Shown here one piece after another: positions 36,709 to 46,440 of a stretch of DNA of 64,000 nucleotides. The position numbers and the translations under genes are program-made. Numbering within the stretch: position 1 is the stretch's first letter; the number at the start of each line of letters is the position of its first letter. The notes beneath the pieces were generated by a model. It was not told where the DNA came from and ran no database searches. It worked only from the letters and a program-made list of their open reading frames with translations. Origin of the DNA: Eucalyptus grandis (Eukaryota; Streptophyta; Magnoliopsida; Myrtales; Myrtaceae); assembly GCF_016545825.1 (NCBI RefSeq), contig NC_052619.1, positions 12,353,501-12,417,500 on the forward strand. The letters are read 5' to 3'.

Positions 36709-39296
36709 AACAGGTTTTTCACTTGAAAATGATGATATTGAATCCTTATTCTCTACTGATGATGAACCAACTGAACAAGCTCTTTGTGCCATTCCTTTTT
36801 ACCAAACTTCTAGTGACACTGAGTCTGACTCAGGATCTGAAGATATTTTTCACATATCTCCCACATCTTCAGAGCCAAATCCTGACATATTCTCAAGCCA
36901 TACTCACTTTGTCCCCATTTCCCGTTAAAATCCTCACCTCAAAGTTTGCCAAACCTATCAACGTCATTGCTCTTATTGACACAGGAGCAAGTTGTTCCAT
37001 TCTAGACACAAAAGTTCTACCTGAAGAATTCTGGACTCCTTACATACGATACTTCAATTCTGCGTCAGGAGATACTTTCTCCACAAATGTCAGAACCACT
37101 CTGCATCCTTTGTCCAGTTCTTCCCGCAGTGTTCCATAACTGCAAAAATTTTGGATCCAATCTTCCCAATAAAGATCTGATAATTGGGTGGGACATCATG
37201 ACTCAAATCTCTCAACTTCGTATCATTCCTGGAAAAGGTCTTAGATATAAAGATCAATTCTCTGAGTTTGTTAATATTCAGAGGCTGTTTTCCATTGAAA
37301 TGAGCCTACTAGATCCGATTATGCAAAAGTTGTTAGAATCTTGTTCAGAATCCCATGCAGAATTTGCCCAAAAGTGCTCTCATCCTTTATGGAAAAACCT
37401 CGAGTTCTTTGTTCGTCTTCCTTCCTTTCAAAAAAAATGAAGACATAAATCCAACCAAGGCGAGCCACATGGGAATGAAACCAGAACATTTGGTTTTAGC
37501 TCAAAAGGAATGCTCGGAACTTTTGCAACAAGGCCTTATTGAAGTTTCCGACTCACAATGGGCTTGTGAAGCCTTTTATGTCAATAAGCGAGCCGAGCAA
37601 AACAAAGGGAAAATGAGATTAGTGATCAACTATCAACCTCTCAATCTTTTCCTCCAAGATGATAAGTTCCCTTTACCATCTAGAGACTCACTCTTTAGTG
37701 GTCTAACCAAGGCCCACATCTATTCCAAATTCGATCTCAAAGCCGGATTTTGGCAATTGGGTATCCACCAAGACAGATCCAAAACAGGATTACGTATTCC
37801 AAACCAGCACTTCCAATGGAAAGTTCTTCCTTTCGGTCTAAAGGTAGTACCATCCCTTTTCCAAAAGGCCACGTGCCGCATCTTCCAACCAATTCTAACA
37901 AGTGCAGCTGTATACATTGACGATATTCTGCTCTACAGTCCTGATGAATAGTCCCGCCAACTCCTTGAGCGGTTTGCGAAATCGTAAGAAAGCATGGCAT
38001 TATGCTTTCGCAAAGAAAGATGAATATTGCCCAGACGGAAATTGAATTTCTTGGTATGCACCTTAACAAAGGAACATACTACCCAGGGTCACATATCGCC
38101 CAAGAATTACTGAAGTTTCCTCATGATAACTTCACAACAAAGCAAGTCCAGCAATTCCTTGGGATAATTAACTATCTCAGGGTGTTTGTCCCAAATATCG
38201 CAAAGCTTCGATTCCTTTGCAATCCATGCTAAAGAAAAATTCCCCACCACTGGGAAAAGCTCGAGACTAAAGCGATTCTGAACTCAAAGAGATTATGCAG
38301 AATCTCCCACCATTACAAATACCATCAACAGGAAAGAGAATTCTCCAAACTGACGCCAGTGATGAATACTGGGCGGCTGTTCTTTTTGAAGAAATTGATG
38401 GTAAGAGACTCCTATGTGCCCATAAAAGTGGGAAGTTTTCTCAAGCTGAAATGCATTACCACTCCACTTTCAAAGAAATCCTAGCAGTCAAAAATGGAAT
38501 CAAAAATTTGAATTTCATCTCATCGGCCACCACTTCCGGTGGAATTAGACATGGCATCTTTCCCTCGGATGACCAAGTTTAAACAAAAACAGATTCCAAA
38601 TTCCCAACTTGCTTAGATGGGCTGAATGGTTTTCAAAATACTCCTTTGAAACAAAGCATATTCCCCGGAAAGAAGAATGTACTTGCCGACTTCTTATCAA
38701 GGCCAAAGGCACCAGCCGAGATCAACATGTATATCAAAAGGCCTGCTTTCCACATGCTCAACCATGGAGTAAAATACAAAATCGAGAACATCAAAGATTC
38801 ACAGAGCTGGAAATATCCCCAGGAGATTATTCAGCAGATCCAGAACGACAGCTTAGCTGAGAACCTGGAGAACCTCATGTGGCAAAGCCACACAGACCTA
38901 TTCAGATTCAATGGAGGTTCGATTCTTTATCCTTTTGGGTTAAATATGAATTATCCATTCATTCATCCTCTTATCTGGAAGGAAGATGATTTTCCTGAGC
39001 AGCTCAAAACGTTATTATGGTACTTAACCAATAAGTATCTAATAGCTTTTGAAATCCCAACCAGAAGATTCATTGCTAACCTCACAAGGATATTCTTGCT
39101 CGGAAAAAACATTGAAAAAGAATGTGATAGAAATCTTTTAGAATTTCTAAATTGGTTCTATCCCCCTACATGTTGGAAACAAGACTTAGAAAAAGAACTG
39201 AGATCGATGACGCCAAACCCTGAAGTCCATACCATCCTGTTTTTCGACGTCCTGGAATTTTTGCAAAATAAATTCTCAATGCACCACTGGAAATAG
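36705..39296 (+). pseudogene. Caulimovirid protease, reverse transcriptase and RNase H, broken
   Basis: Aspartic protease active site IDTGASCS with the Asp codon at 36978. Reverse transcriptase in 37355-37951 with RLVINYQPLN, FDLKAGFWQLGIHQ and the catalytic YIDD at 37913-37924. The frame ends at 37951 soon after YIDD. RT thumb-like pieces are at 38002-38232 (IEFLGMHLNKG). RNase H is at 38295-38582 (LQTDASDEYWAAVLFEE, SGKFSQAEMHYHSTFKE). 38646-39296 continues with KNVLADFLSRP and an unassigned C-terminal extension. At least four frame changes are visible. Confidence 0.9.
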
Positions 39297-39319
39297 GAAC
39301 CACAACCTATAAACCTAAC

Positions 39320-39676
39320 TTGAACAGTCGAGAAGCTCGGATTTACAAATCTTATCCTAGATCTGTTCGACTCTACGAAAACGAATATCGAGAACTCCAA
39401 AGAATCCTGTGTCAGGAAAACAAGACCATTCCCGAAGATATTTGGAATAATGCACCCACTACGTGGGATCATTATGACCTAGCACCGAAGCTAAGGAAGC
39501 ACTCGGACAATACGAGACAAGCCTCATCGTCCCAAGAGCCTAAAATGACAAGCGAAGATGACATTGTCCAATCCACCCAGGACCCCTATGCACGCTTTGG
39601 AGGACCACTGTCCCAGGATCCCTACGAACAGATTGCATCCATTTCAATTGAAATGAAGCCTCCAATCTCAAGATGA
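39320..39676 (+). pseudogene. N-terminal part of a further caulimovirid ORF
   Basis: 118 residues starting MNSREARIYKSYPRS and ending near the right border. Not recognised by domain. Its position after RNase H matches the extra downstream ORF known in florendoviruses. The rest of that ORF may be the piece at 32590-32789 on the other side. Confidence 0.5.
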
Positions 39677-39764
39677 TCCAAACATTTTTGGAACCCATAC
39701 TTACAACAGTTAAAACTAGTGCATGATTCCAAGCCTTAGGTTTCTCCTTCTACTTATTTTTAGA

Positions 39765-39856
39765 TTTATAATATATTTCACACTTTTATCTTAGTAATTT
39801 TTTTCTTGGAAGGTCTCACTTTGTCTTGGAGTTTATAATGTATTTCACACTTTTAT
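39765..39856 (+). repeat. 25-bp repeats flanking the caulimovirid insertion, right copies
   Basis: Two copies, 39765-39789 (one base different) and 39832-39856 (exact), of the element at 32479-32503. They mark the right border zone. Confidence 0.8.
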
Positions 39857-40760
39857 CTTATAATCGCCCAACTTTGGACGATTGCACGGCTACAACTCTC
39901 GAGGCTTACCACCAAGAGGTTTGTCATCTAAAGGTTATGAACAAATAAAACACTGCATCAAAACCTTACTTTCATTTTCACGAAAAGCAAGCTAAACAAA
40001 TAGTTAAATGAACAATGTTCCTGGTCTAGAACAGTACATATCACAAAGAAAAGTCATCTCAAGAAGAGATATTTAAGAGCTCTCCAATGCCAAATGGAAG
40101 TAAGACTCGGCTGCAACAAAGACAATAAAAAAAACCCACCACTAAAATGGAAACCCATCAAACCCAAGGTCTTTTCTTAAAGTTTCCATCCACATATTTT
40201 TACCCATTATAACATGCACTACATCATACAGTCACGACTTCTCACTAGAGCATCTGACAGCCTTAATGAGTTTTGCCTTATATTAAACAACAAAGATTCC
40301 CTCACACTAAAGCAATATCTAGTCAATGAACCACTAAATCAGTGAGGTCGCCACAATCACGTACAGCTAGGAACAGACAAGGTCAATTCAATACACTTTA
40401 CAATCACTCCTTCACTCCCATCAAGTAGTTATAGCCTACCAAAGTATCTGCCTTCTAAGATCCATCACTGGAATACTAAAGGAGTAACAAAGACATTCTG
40501 CCAATATCATAACTTGGCTTCAGGTACAAAAAAAAAGGAACAAAACATTAATGTAAGTACAGATAATATTAATGGCAATGCACAACGAAGAGAAAATTGA
40601 ATCCACAAATCAATACCAGTTTTATGTTCTATATTCTAGAGCAATCGGACGGAACAAAAGATAAGCTGATCGACAGTTACTCTCAATAGCGAAACCCAAC
40701 GGCAACGAGCCGCTGAAATGCGCGGCATTGACCACCGATCACAAGCCCCGATCCCTCAAA
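39857..40760. other. AT-rich interior of the hAT, no gene seen
   Basis: No conserved coding signal. It could be captured UTR sequence or hAT 5' region. A purine microsatellite (A-run then GAAA units) follows at 40826-40877. Confidence 0.5.
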
Positions 40761-40823
40761 ATCTTTGATCGAAGCGATGGATTCGAGAAATAGAAACTCG
40801 AGCTGCGGCGTTTTTGCCAAACC

Positions 40824-40825
<2 letters not shown>

Positions 40826-40855
<30 letters not shown>

Positions 40856-40877
40856 AAGAAAGAAAGAAAGAAAGAAG
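40826..40877 (+). repeat. A-rich / (GAAA)n microsatellite
   Basis: Poly-A run followed by GAAAGAAAGAAAG units. Confidence 0.9.
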
Positions 40878-40879
40878 CA

Positions 40880-41399
40880 GGGGTGGTCGGGGAGCTCACC
40901 AGGATACGAGCGGCGAGGGAGTGAGAAGGGCCACGGGAGGAGAGGGAGTTGAGGGCGACCTCGGCGGCGGAGTGTTCGGCCTAGCGGAGCGGCGGAGTGC
41001 TCGGCCTGGCGAAGCTGGGCTGTCGGCGATAAGGGCGTCGCTCAGGAGTAGGCTCGGAGTAGATCTGTTGGGCATCAGAGCAAATCTATCGAGCGTCGAG
41101 CAGAGAAGGACCCAGCAGTAGGGAGGTGGTGGTGCAAGGGGCTCGGATGGACGGGCTGAGGAAATAATCGCGGCAGGAACGGGGGCTTTTGGCGTCTAGT
41201 CACAGCGGCGGTGGCGCCCAGAGGTGGTGAGCGAACCAGCAGACGTCGGCAACAGGGCTCGAGCGGAGCAGCAAGGCAGCGGCAGCTTTGCGAAGGGGGG
41301 CGGCGATAGATCGGCAGCAGGGGAGCTCGGGAAACAGCGCGCGGTGAGATCTGCGGGTCAGGGGCGTTGGCGAGGCAACAGCAGCAGGTGGAACAGCGA
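40880..41399 (-). other. GC-rich host-like sequence inside the hAT
   Basis: High-GC DNA continuous with the UGT fragment. It contains a plausible minus-strand splice donor at about 40890-40905 (CTGGTGAGCTCC). It may be captured from a second gene, or be the diverged continuation of the UGT. I cannot name it. Confidence 0.35.
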
Positions 41400-41956
41400 G
41401 ATTGAACGAAGGCAACGTCGGCGCTCGGGTGCGAGCTTGGTGGGGGTCAGCAGCTTCGCGATTTCGGGAAGCGAGGGCAGTCTGGCAGCTTCGCGAACGA
41501 GACCGTCGACTCCTCATCGGGCCGAAGGAGGTCCTGCCACAGGGTGAAGGCGACGGAGAGCCCGAACGCGCCGGACGGTGAGAAGACGACGCGCGGGACG
41601 CCGCGGTCGCGGGCGAAGCGATGGGTCCACCCGAGGAAGAAGTCGGAGACGACCGCGTAGGGCGAGGAGGGGTGGGACTCGAACCACTAGGAGAGGAGCG
41701 GGAGGTGGAGGTCGCGGAGGGCACGGACTTTGGCGACGAGGCGCACCCACGGCAGGTGTGGCGCGGCGGGGGGCTCTGGGGAAGGCAAGACGAGAGGCTG
41801 GAGCGAGGAGGAGGAGGTGAGGAAGGGGTTGAGCAAGTGGAGGTTGTCAGGGGTGACGACGACAGTGACGGTGATGGCGGGGGCGGCGGGGCGGGGAAGA
41901 GGAGGAGCTTGGCAGCGTTGGTGCGAGCGCGAGGGGAACAACGACGTCAGCTCCAT
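41400..41956 (-). pseudogene. Captured N-terminal fragment of a UGT89-like UDP-glycosyltransferase
   Basis: Read on the minus strand from ATG at 41956. The frame has AITVTVVVTPDNLHLLNPFL, LQPLVLPSPEPP and VRALRDLHLPLL, then an in-frame TAG at about 41690. In the same frame follow WFESHPSPYAVVSDFFLGWT, GVPRVVFSPSGAFGLSV and FTLWQDLLRP. These are the acceptor-side N-terminal blocks of family-1 plant UGTs, closest in wording to UGT89. The HMxP start block is missing or altered, and the C-terminal PSPG box is absent, so only about the first 190 of about 470 residues are represented. Its high GC content contrasts with the rest of the hAT. Plus-strand frames over it are shadows. Confidence 0.82.
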
Positions 41957-42044
41957 GATTTCGGGAGAGGAGCTCAGGGAAGTCTGGTTCTCTGCGTCTG
42001 CGCCTCTGCGAGTAAAGATAGAAATAAAATTAGGTTTTGCTAGC

Positions 42045-42210
42045 GTAAAAACCAGTTCCCAAACCGGTCCAGTCGAACCGGTTCCCGGGTAGGTAATCCC
42101 TCGGAACCGGTTCCCGGACCGGTTTAAACAGGGTCTGAGTTTTGGGAACCGGTTCCAACCCTGTTTTCCAGGTCAGCCAGACCGGGAACCGAGTAAACCT
42201 GGTCCGGTTG
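42045..42210. repeat. hAT right subterminal repeats
   Basis: Five or more AACCGGTTCC / GGTTCCC-type words in 165 bases, some palindromic (GGAACCGGTTCC). They correspond to the left subterminal region and probably are transposase-binding sites. Confidence 0.65.
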
Positions 42211-42220
42211 CACACCCCTA

Positions 42221-42228
42221 GCTCCTAG
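42221..42228. repeat. Target-site duplication, right copy (GCTCCTAG)
   Basis: Identical to 29425-29432, immediately outside the right hAT terminus. Confidence 0.9.
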
Positions 42229-42686
42229 GGTGACCCCACTTACCGATGTGGCGTATTCCTCCTTGTCTTTGTCCCACTCCTTCGTGGGCGATAGATCGAG
42301 GGTGAAGTCCACCCTCGTCTCTACCAATAGCCCACTAATCAGCATTAATATCCCAAAAATGTTACAGATAGAAAGATCAAACCTACCCCAATCTTCAAGC
42401 TCATCTTGTGCTCGAGTCATGGTTTCCGCGTCTTCTGCCTACTTTTGGGCGACCCCACTTACCGGCGTGGCGTATTCCTTCTTGTCTTTGTCCCACTCCT
42501 TCGTGGGCGACAAATCAAGGGTGAAGTCCACACTCATCTCTGCCAATTGCCCACTGATCAGCATCAATATCCCAAAAATGTTACCGATAGAAAGATCAAA
42601 CCTACCCCAATCTTCAGGCTTGTCCTGTGCTCGAGTCACGGTTTTTGCGTCTTCTACCTGCTCTTGGGCGACCCCACTTACCTATT
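42229..42686 (-). repeat. Tandem repeat, about 219-bp unit, exon-like on the minus strand
   Basis: GACCCCACTTACC recurs at about 42232, 42451 and 42670. The minus strand of each full unit reads open through DWGRFDLSI.NIFGILMLIS and VDFTLDLSPTKEWDKDK. Each is followed by GTAAGTGGGGTC, a plausible splice donor, so the unit may be a duplicated exon with intron edges. Function unknown. A diverged relative (CCCAT..TTCGGGGGC...AAGGTGAAG) lies at 46220-46340. The third unit is cut by a copia LTR. Confidence 0.75.
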
Positions 42687-43070
42687 TGAACCATTGTTTC
42701 ACTTGAAGAAAAATAGATCAATTGTTTTACTTGATATATTGGAATGTCAGATCTTCTTCTCTATGATTTATTTCAGTATAATAGCTTTCGGGATTCAAGT
42801 AACTGATAGGTATAACCTACCCTATTATAGGCTAGAGAGGGACCTAGCAAACCCTAATCAACACCGTGTCAACTGGGCCCCTCCCATTACGGGCTTCAGC
42901 TAAAAACAATTGCCTATACTTTGCTGCTCAATTAGGCCATTTATGAATAGATGCCAATACCCAATTCAATAAGATCATTCAACAATTATTGGAATATTCA
43001 TTGACCCGATTATTTATAATAGAAAATTAATTAATTAATGTAAGCCCATATTATAAAAAGTTTCCAACAT
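42687..43070 (-). repeat. LTR of a truncated copia element
   Basis: In minus sense it starts TGTTGGAAACTTTTTATAAT at 43070, directly after a polypurine tract (AAAGTGGGAGAA, 43071-43083). The other edge is probably TGAACC at 42687, where the 219-bp repeat is interrupted. The matching second LTR is not in the neighbourhood. Confidence 0.65.
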
Positions 43071-43689
43071 TCTCCCACTTTGGCTACACTAATTAACTTA
43101 TTTTACTTTGAAAATGATTTTATATTGAAAATGACACTATCGGGTTAATAACTTAAAATTTTTATTTTATGTGTCCACAACTTTAGAAATAATATTCCAA
43201 TCACGGTATCTCAAAATAAGTCCAATCCCATATAACCTCAGTATAAGACTATGGAGATCAATGTGTTAAGAAAATACCACAACATATGACATTCCATAAT
43301 CACATATAACAAGCATTATTTTCATGGATCAAGGGCCTAGTAATGTAATAAGAAATTGTGCCAACATGTGACTTATTGGTCCTCAATGCAATTTCTCAAC
43401 GACATAAAACTGTATTAGCATAATTTCTAAACATGAAATTGCGCAATTATGTAACAATTCAACATAAGATCTCATAATTAGTGACATCTAGTCGTCTTTA
43501 AACTAAAATTTGTTTAAAGATATTGTTTTACACTTCTATTTCTCAGTCAACAAAAGAAAATATAACAATAGAATCAACAATAATGATTATTGAAAATCAA
43601 TGTTTTAATAGACATCATAAAAGCGTTATCGGTCTGCATATAATTATAATATCCAGAAATACAATTAAATAGCTCTCACTAACAAAAGA

Positions 43690-43870
43690 AATCAAAAGAA
43701 TCTAAAATACCAATATTATTTATATGTTCTTTAAACAAAATGGGTCGTAAGTCTTTTGTTAGAGGATCAACCAACATAGACTCGGTTCTGACATTCTTGA
43801 TCACAATGTCTCCCTTTTTTATCAAGTCTTTAACAGTATAATATTTTATCCAGTTAACATTTCAATCGTG
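43690..43870 (-). pseudogene. C-terminal end of a copia polyprotein
   Basis: The minus strand reads YYTVKDLIKKGDIVIKNV, then ESMLVDPLTKDLRPILFKEH and a stop at about 43690. This is the tail that follows copia RNase H (compare the usual ADPLTK..P motif). Between it and the LTR lies an AT-rich 3' region (43084-43690). Upstream pol sequence is missing. Confidence 0.72.
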
Positions 43871-44543
43871 GCATTGTTGTTGTTTACAATAAAGGTAACT
43901 GTTTGTTACACAAAATGAAATAAGATTAATTATGGACGGTTAGCAATTCAATAAAAATAATTAGTACATTACAAACTCCCATTTGGGTAGAGTGTACAAT
44001 GCACAATTATTTCTACAGCATGAAGTTTATAAAGTAACAACAAGGAGAATTACATATAATTGTTAAGGATCCATCCTTATTGGGTAGACAAATCCTTTAA
44101 ATCATACATCTCCATAATATCAATATAGATGGGAATTACATATAATTTTCAAAACATTTATCCCCTTTGGCCAGATAAATATTTTTCAATTATACATCCC
44201 CATCTTTCAAATGTTGGAATTGATCTTCATATTATTTTCCAAATTAACATACACAATAATTCCTTTGAGCGAGTAATTGTATATATTAATTTTTATTAAT
44301 AGGGAACTCCAAAAATTTATGCCCAAAATTCATCAAACAATATGAAACACTTTACAATATGTACTTTACAATATGTGCTTCCAAAGATCATATTGTATTT
44401 ATCAAACAACAATTTTTGCCATAATTTTTTTTTTTGGAGCCATATATGGACGTTATTTTTTCGTGTGGATTTTTTGCTCGATTGATCCTAAAATCATAGG
44501 GCTTTTGTTCTACATGTCAAGAAGACTACAAAATCTGCAACTC
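43871..44543. other. AT-rich non-coding stretch
   Basis: No gene. Two similar segments near 44045-44120 and 44130-44210 (GAATTACATATAATT...CC(C/A)T..GG..AGA.AAAT) suggest old duplicated retroelement 3' sequence. Confidence 0.45.
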
Positions 44544-45428
44544 CGCAAGAAGAAAAATCACTAATCCAACAGGAAGACACATTCCTGCAAGTGTGTATTC
44601 CAAAATTTAAAAATTTCATGTGTGATTCCTCGAAAGATTTATACCTTGCATTCTTGAAATTTGTTAACAGTTATCTTGAGTCTAACAAGTTCAATTTTGC
44701 AGAAAATGGGGAGTGTTTGGAGGAAATGCTTATTAAGCAAACATCTTGCGGTTACTGTGGTCGTTGTTACCAGCTAACTATTTAGACACCCTTAAAGATG
44801 TTAATTGAATTCTCCATCGCCGATCTCGATAAGTCAGATTGGCAAGAATTGGAGAAGTTCTTGCACTCTCTCCATCGCGAGAGGGTACTTGAGGATCGAT
44901 TTCGAGTACTGAAGAAGCATGGCCTGAAGTTATGATTACACTTTAAGCCAAATGATTAAAACTTTTGTGCAAATTTTCCTAATATCTTAGGAAACACGCT
45001 TATACACAAAAGTTTTAATCATTTGGCTTAAAGTGTAATCATAGCTTCAGGCCATGCTTCTTTAGTACTCCCAATCGATTCTCAAGTACCCTCTCGCGAT
45101 GGAGAGAGCGCAAGAACTTCTCCAATTCTTGCCAATCTGACTTATCGAGACCGGCAATGGAGAATTCAATTAGCATCTTGTGTCTAAATAGTTGGCTGGT
45201 AACAGCAACCACAGCAACCGCAAGATGTGCTCTGCTTAATAAGCATATCCTCCAAACACTCCCCATTTTCTGCAAAATTGAACTCGTTAGACTCAAGATA
45301 ACAATTAACAAATTTCAAGAATGCAAGATATAAATCTTTCGAGGAACCACACATGAAATTTTTAAATTTTGGAATACACACCTGCGGGAACGTGTCTTCC
45401 TGTTGGATTAGTGGTTTTTCTTCTCGCG
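44544..45428. repeat. Long inverted repeat with 426/424-bp arms and 35-bp loop
   Basis: 44544-44969 and 45005-45428 are reverse complements over their whole length with scattered differences, roughly nine in ten bases matching by eye. The 35-bp centre itself contains TTTCCTAA and TTAGGAAA, so pairing continues to the tip. Each arm encodes, on opposite strands, a related 64-65 residue peptide (MCIPKFKNFMC, then KDLYLAFLKFVN and FNFAENGECLE) plus a second stretch (SLHRERVLE.R...LKKHGLKL). I do not recognise the parent gene. A transcript across it would form an about 0.4-kb double-stranded stem. Confidence 0.92.
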
Positions 45429-45689
45429 ATTTGGCTGACTTACAAGTTACAATGGAGGGGTTGGGCGTGGTGGCTTTCAGGATGTGTTGAATTGGTCCAG
45501 CCAGATCTTAGAATTGGAGGAAAAGAAAAGCATCGAATTCAATATGCAAACTTCAAAATATGTGTGGTCTTGTTTTGGCTGACTTACGGAGTTACAATGG
45601 AGGGGTTGGGCGTGGTAGCTTTCAAGATGAGTTGAATCGGTCCTAGCCAAATCCTAGAAATTGAGGAAAGCGTCTTGAAGATGCAAAAG
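45429..45689. repeat. Two direct copies of an about 130-bp repeat
   Basis: GGCTGACTTAC...GTTACAATGGAGGGGTTGGGCGTGGT...TTTCA(G/A)GATG begins at about 45432 and again at about 45572. Related starts occur at 21905 (copy A) and 46452 (copy B). Confidence 0.75.
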
Positions 45690-46160
45690 TTTGGAGGCAA
45701 AGACCTTTTTCTTAGGTTGATTGCTCTCACTCGCTAACTTGGATCGTTGGAATATCTAAGCCAAACCTTTCTAAGGTTGATTGCTCTCGTTAACTCGGAT
45801 CATAGAGAGAAAATTTCTAAAAAGAAGCTCTCAACGAGAGAATGAAACTTTACACCCTTATCAACAAAAGAATAAAACTTTAATTATGAAATAGTTGGAT
45901 GGTTAGAATGAGAGAAAGGGCACCCTTTTATACTTGAGGCTCTCGAATTATAACCATTGATTGTCCTTCGATCCAATTGACAAATTTGTGCCTCCTATCA
46001 ATTACTAGCATTTATGCCGAGAGAGTTCTAGATCATCATTGTAATTACCATCTCGCCCATCTTTGGGATCATTCCAGAAAAACCCTAGGTGATCTTGGAA
46101 GATCTTTTTCGATCATGCACGGTTCCATAATTGCGATAACCTCATGACTGTGGTGTGACA
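45690..46160 (-). mobile_element. LTR of the 22776 family, inverted, about 470 bp
   Basis: Read on minus it starts TGTCACACCACAGTC at 46160 and has CCTCAAGTATAAAAGGGTGC near 45925-45940, matching CCTCGAGTATAAAAAGGGGT at 23429. It continues through CATCCAAC.ATTTC and a CTCTCTATGATCCG leader. It is shorter than the solo LTR at 22776 and its left edge is unclear. It interrupts a copy of the 130-bp repeat. Confidence 0.65.
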
Positions 46161-46440
46161 ATCATCTTTTTCTTTATTTCCTGCAAAATTGGACTAGTTA
46201 GATCAAGATAACTGTTACAAATTTCATGAACGCTTAATGCCAGCATGGGTCCTCCTCCTCTTCGTCCCATCGTTCGGGGGCAATAAAGCCAAGGTGAAGG
46301 CACCCTCATCTCTACCAGTCAGCATTAATATCCAAAAAATGTTACATATAAAAAGATGAAACCTACCCAACTCTTGGGTAATGTTACATATAGAAAGATG
46401 AAACCTACCAACTCTTGAGTAACCCTTTCATCTCCAAAAT
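46161..46440. pseudogene. Scrambled pieces of the unknown repeated gene family
   Basis: 46178-46222 matches the arm of the inverted repeat (TGCAAAATTG...AGATCAAGATAAC). 46220-46350 is a diverged 219-bp unit. GTTACATATA(G/A)AAAGATGAAACCTACC occurs twice (46342 and 46382). No open frame of note. Confidence 0.55.

Larger units (their letters stand above)
32590..39760 (+). mobile_element. Endogenous caulimovirid (pararetrovirus), florendovirus-like, broken
   Basis: A nearly complete plant pararetrovirus genome integrated inside the hAT. Order: tail of an ORF (32590-32789), intergenic region with TATA box and tRNA-Met primer site, movement protein, capsid/zinc-knuckle protein, protease, reverse transcriptase, RNase H, and the start of a further ORF (39320-39676). 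There is no integrase and no LTR, as expected of Caulimoviridae. The order and tRNA-Met primer site fit florendoviruses, which are common in angiosperm genomes; the genus is inference. Multiple frameshifts and stops break the polyprotein. Exact borders with the hAT are not determined. Confidence 0.88.
29433..42220 (-). mobile_element. hAT transposon, 12.8 kb, carrying a caulimovirid and captured host sequence
   Basis: Left terminus TAGGGGTGAGCGAG. The right terminus, read inward, is TAGGGGTGTGCAACCGG. It is flanked by a perfect 8-bp duplication GCTCCTAG. The sequences outside join into one 219-bp repeat unit whose siblings at 42450-42686 have no insertion, so both edges are firm. Contents from the left: subterminal GGAACC/CCGGTT-rich region, transposase on minus (30168-32322), caulimovirid insertion (about 32590-39760), 0.9 kb of AT-rich DNA, GC-rich captured gene sequence (about 40680-41960), and a second subterminal region of repeated AACCGGTTCC words (42045-42210). 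The transposase is broken, so movement now would need help in trans. Confidence 0.88.

Noticed and set aside
41578..42092. Arg/Gly-rich plus-strand ORFs
   Set aside because: Shadows of the antisense UGT fragment in high-GC DNA.
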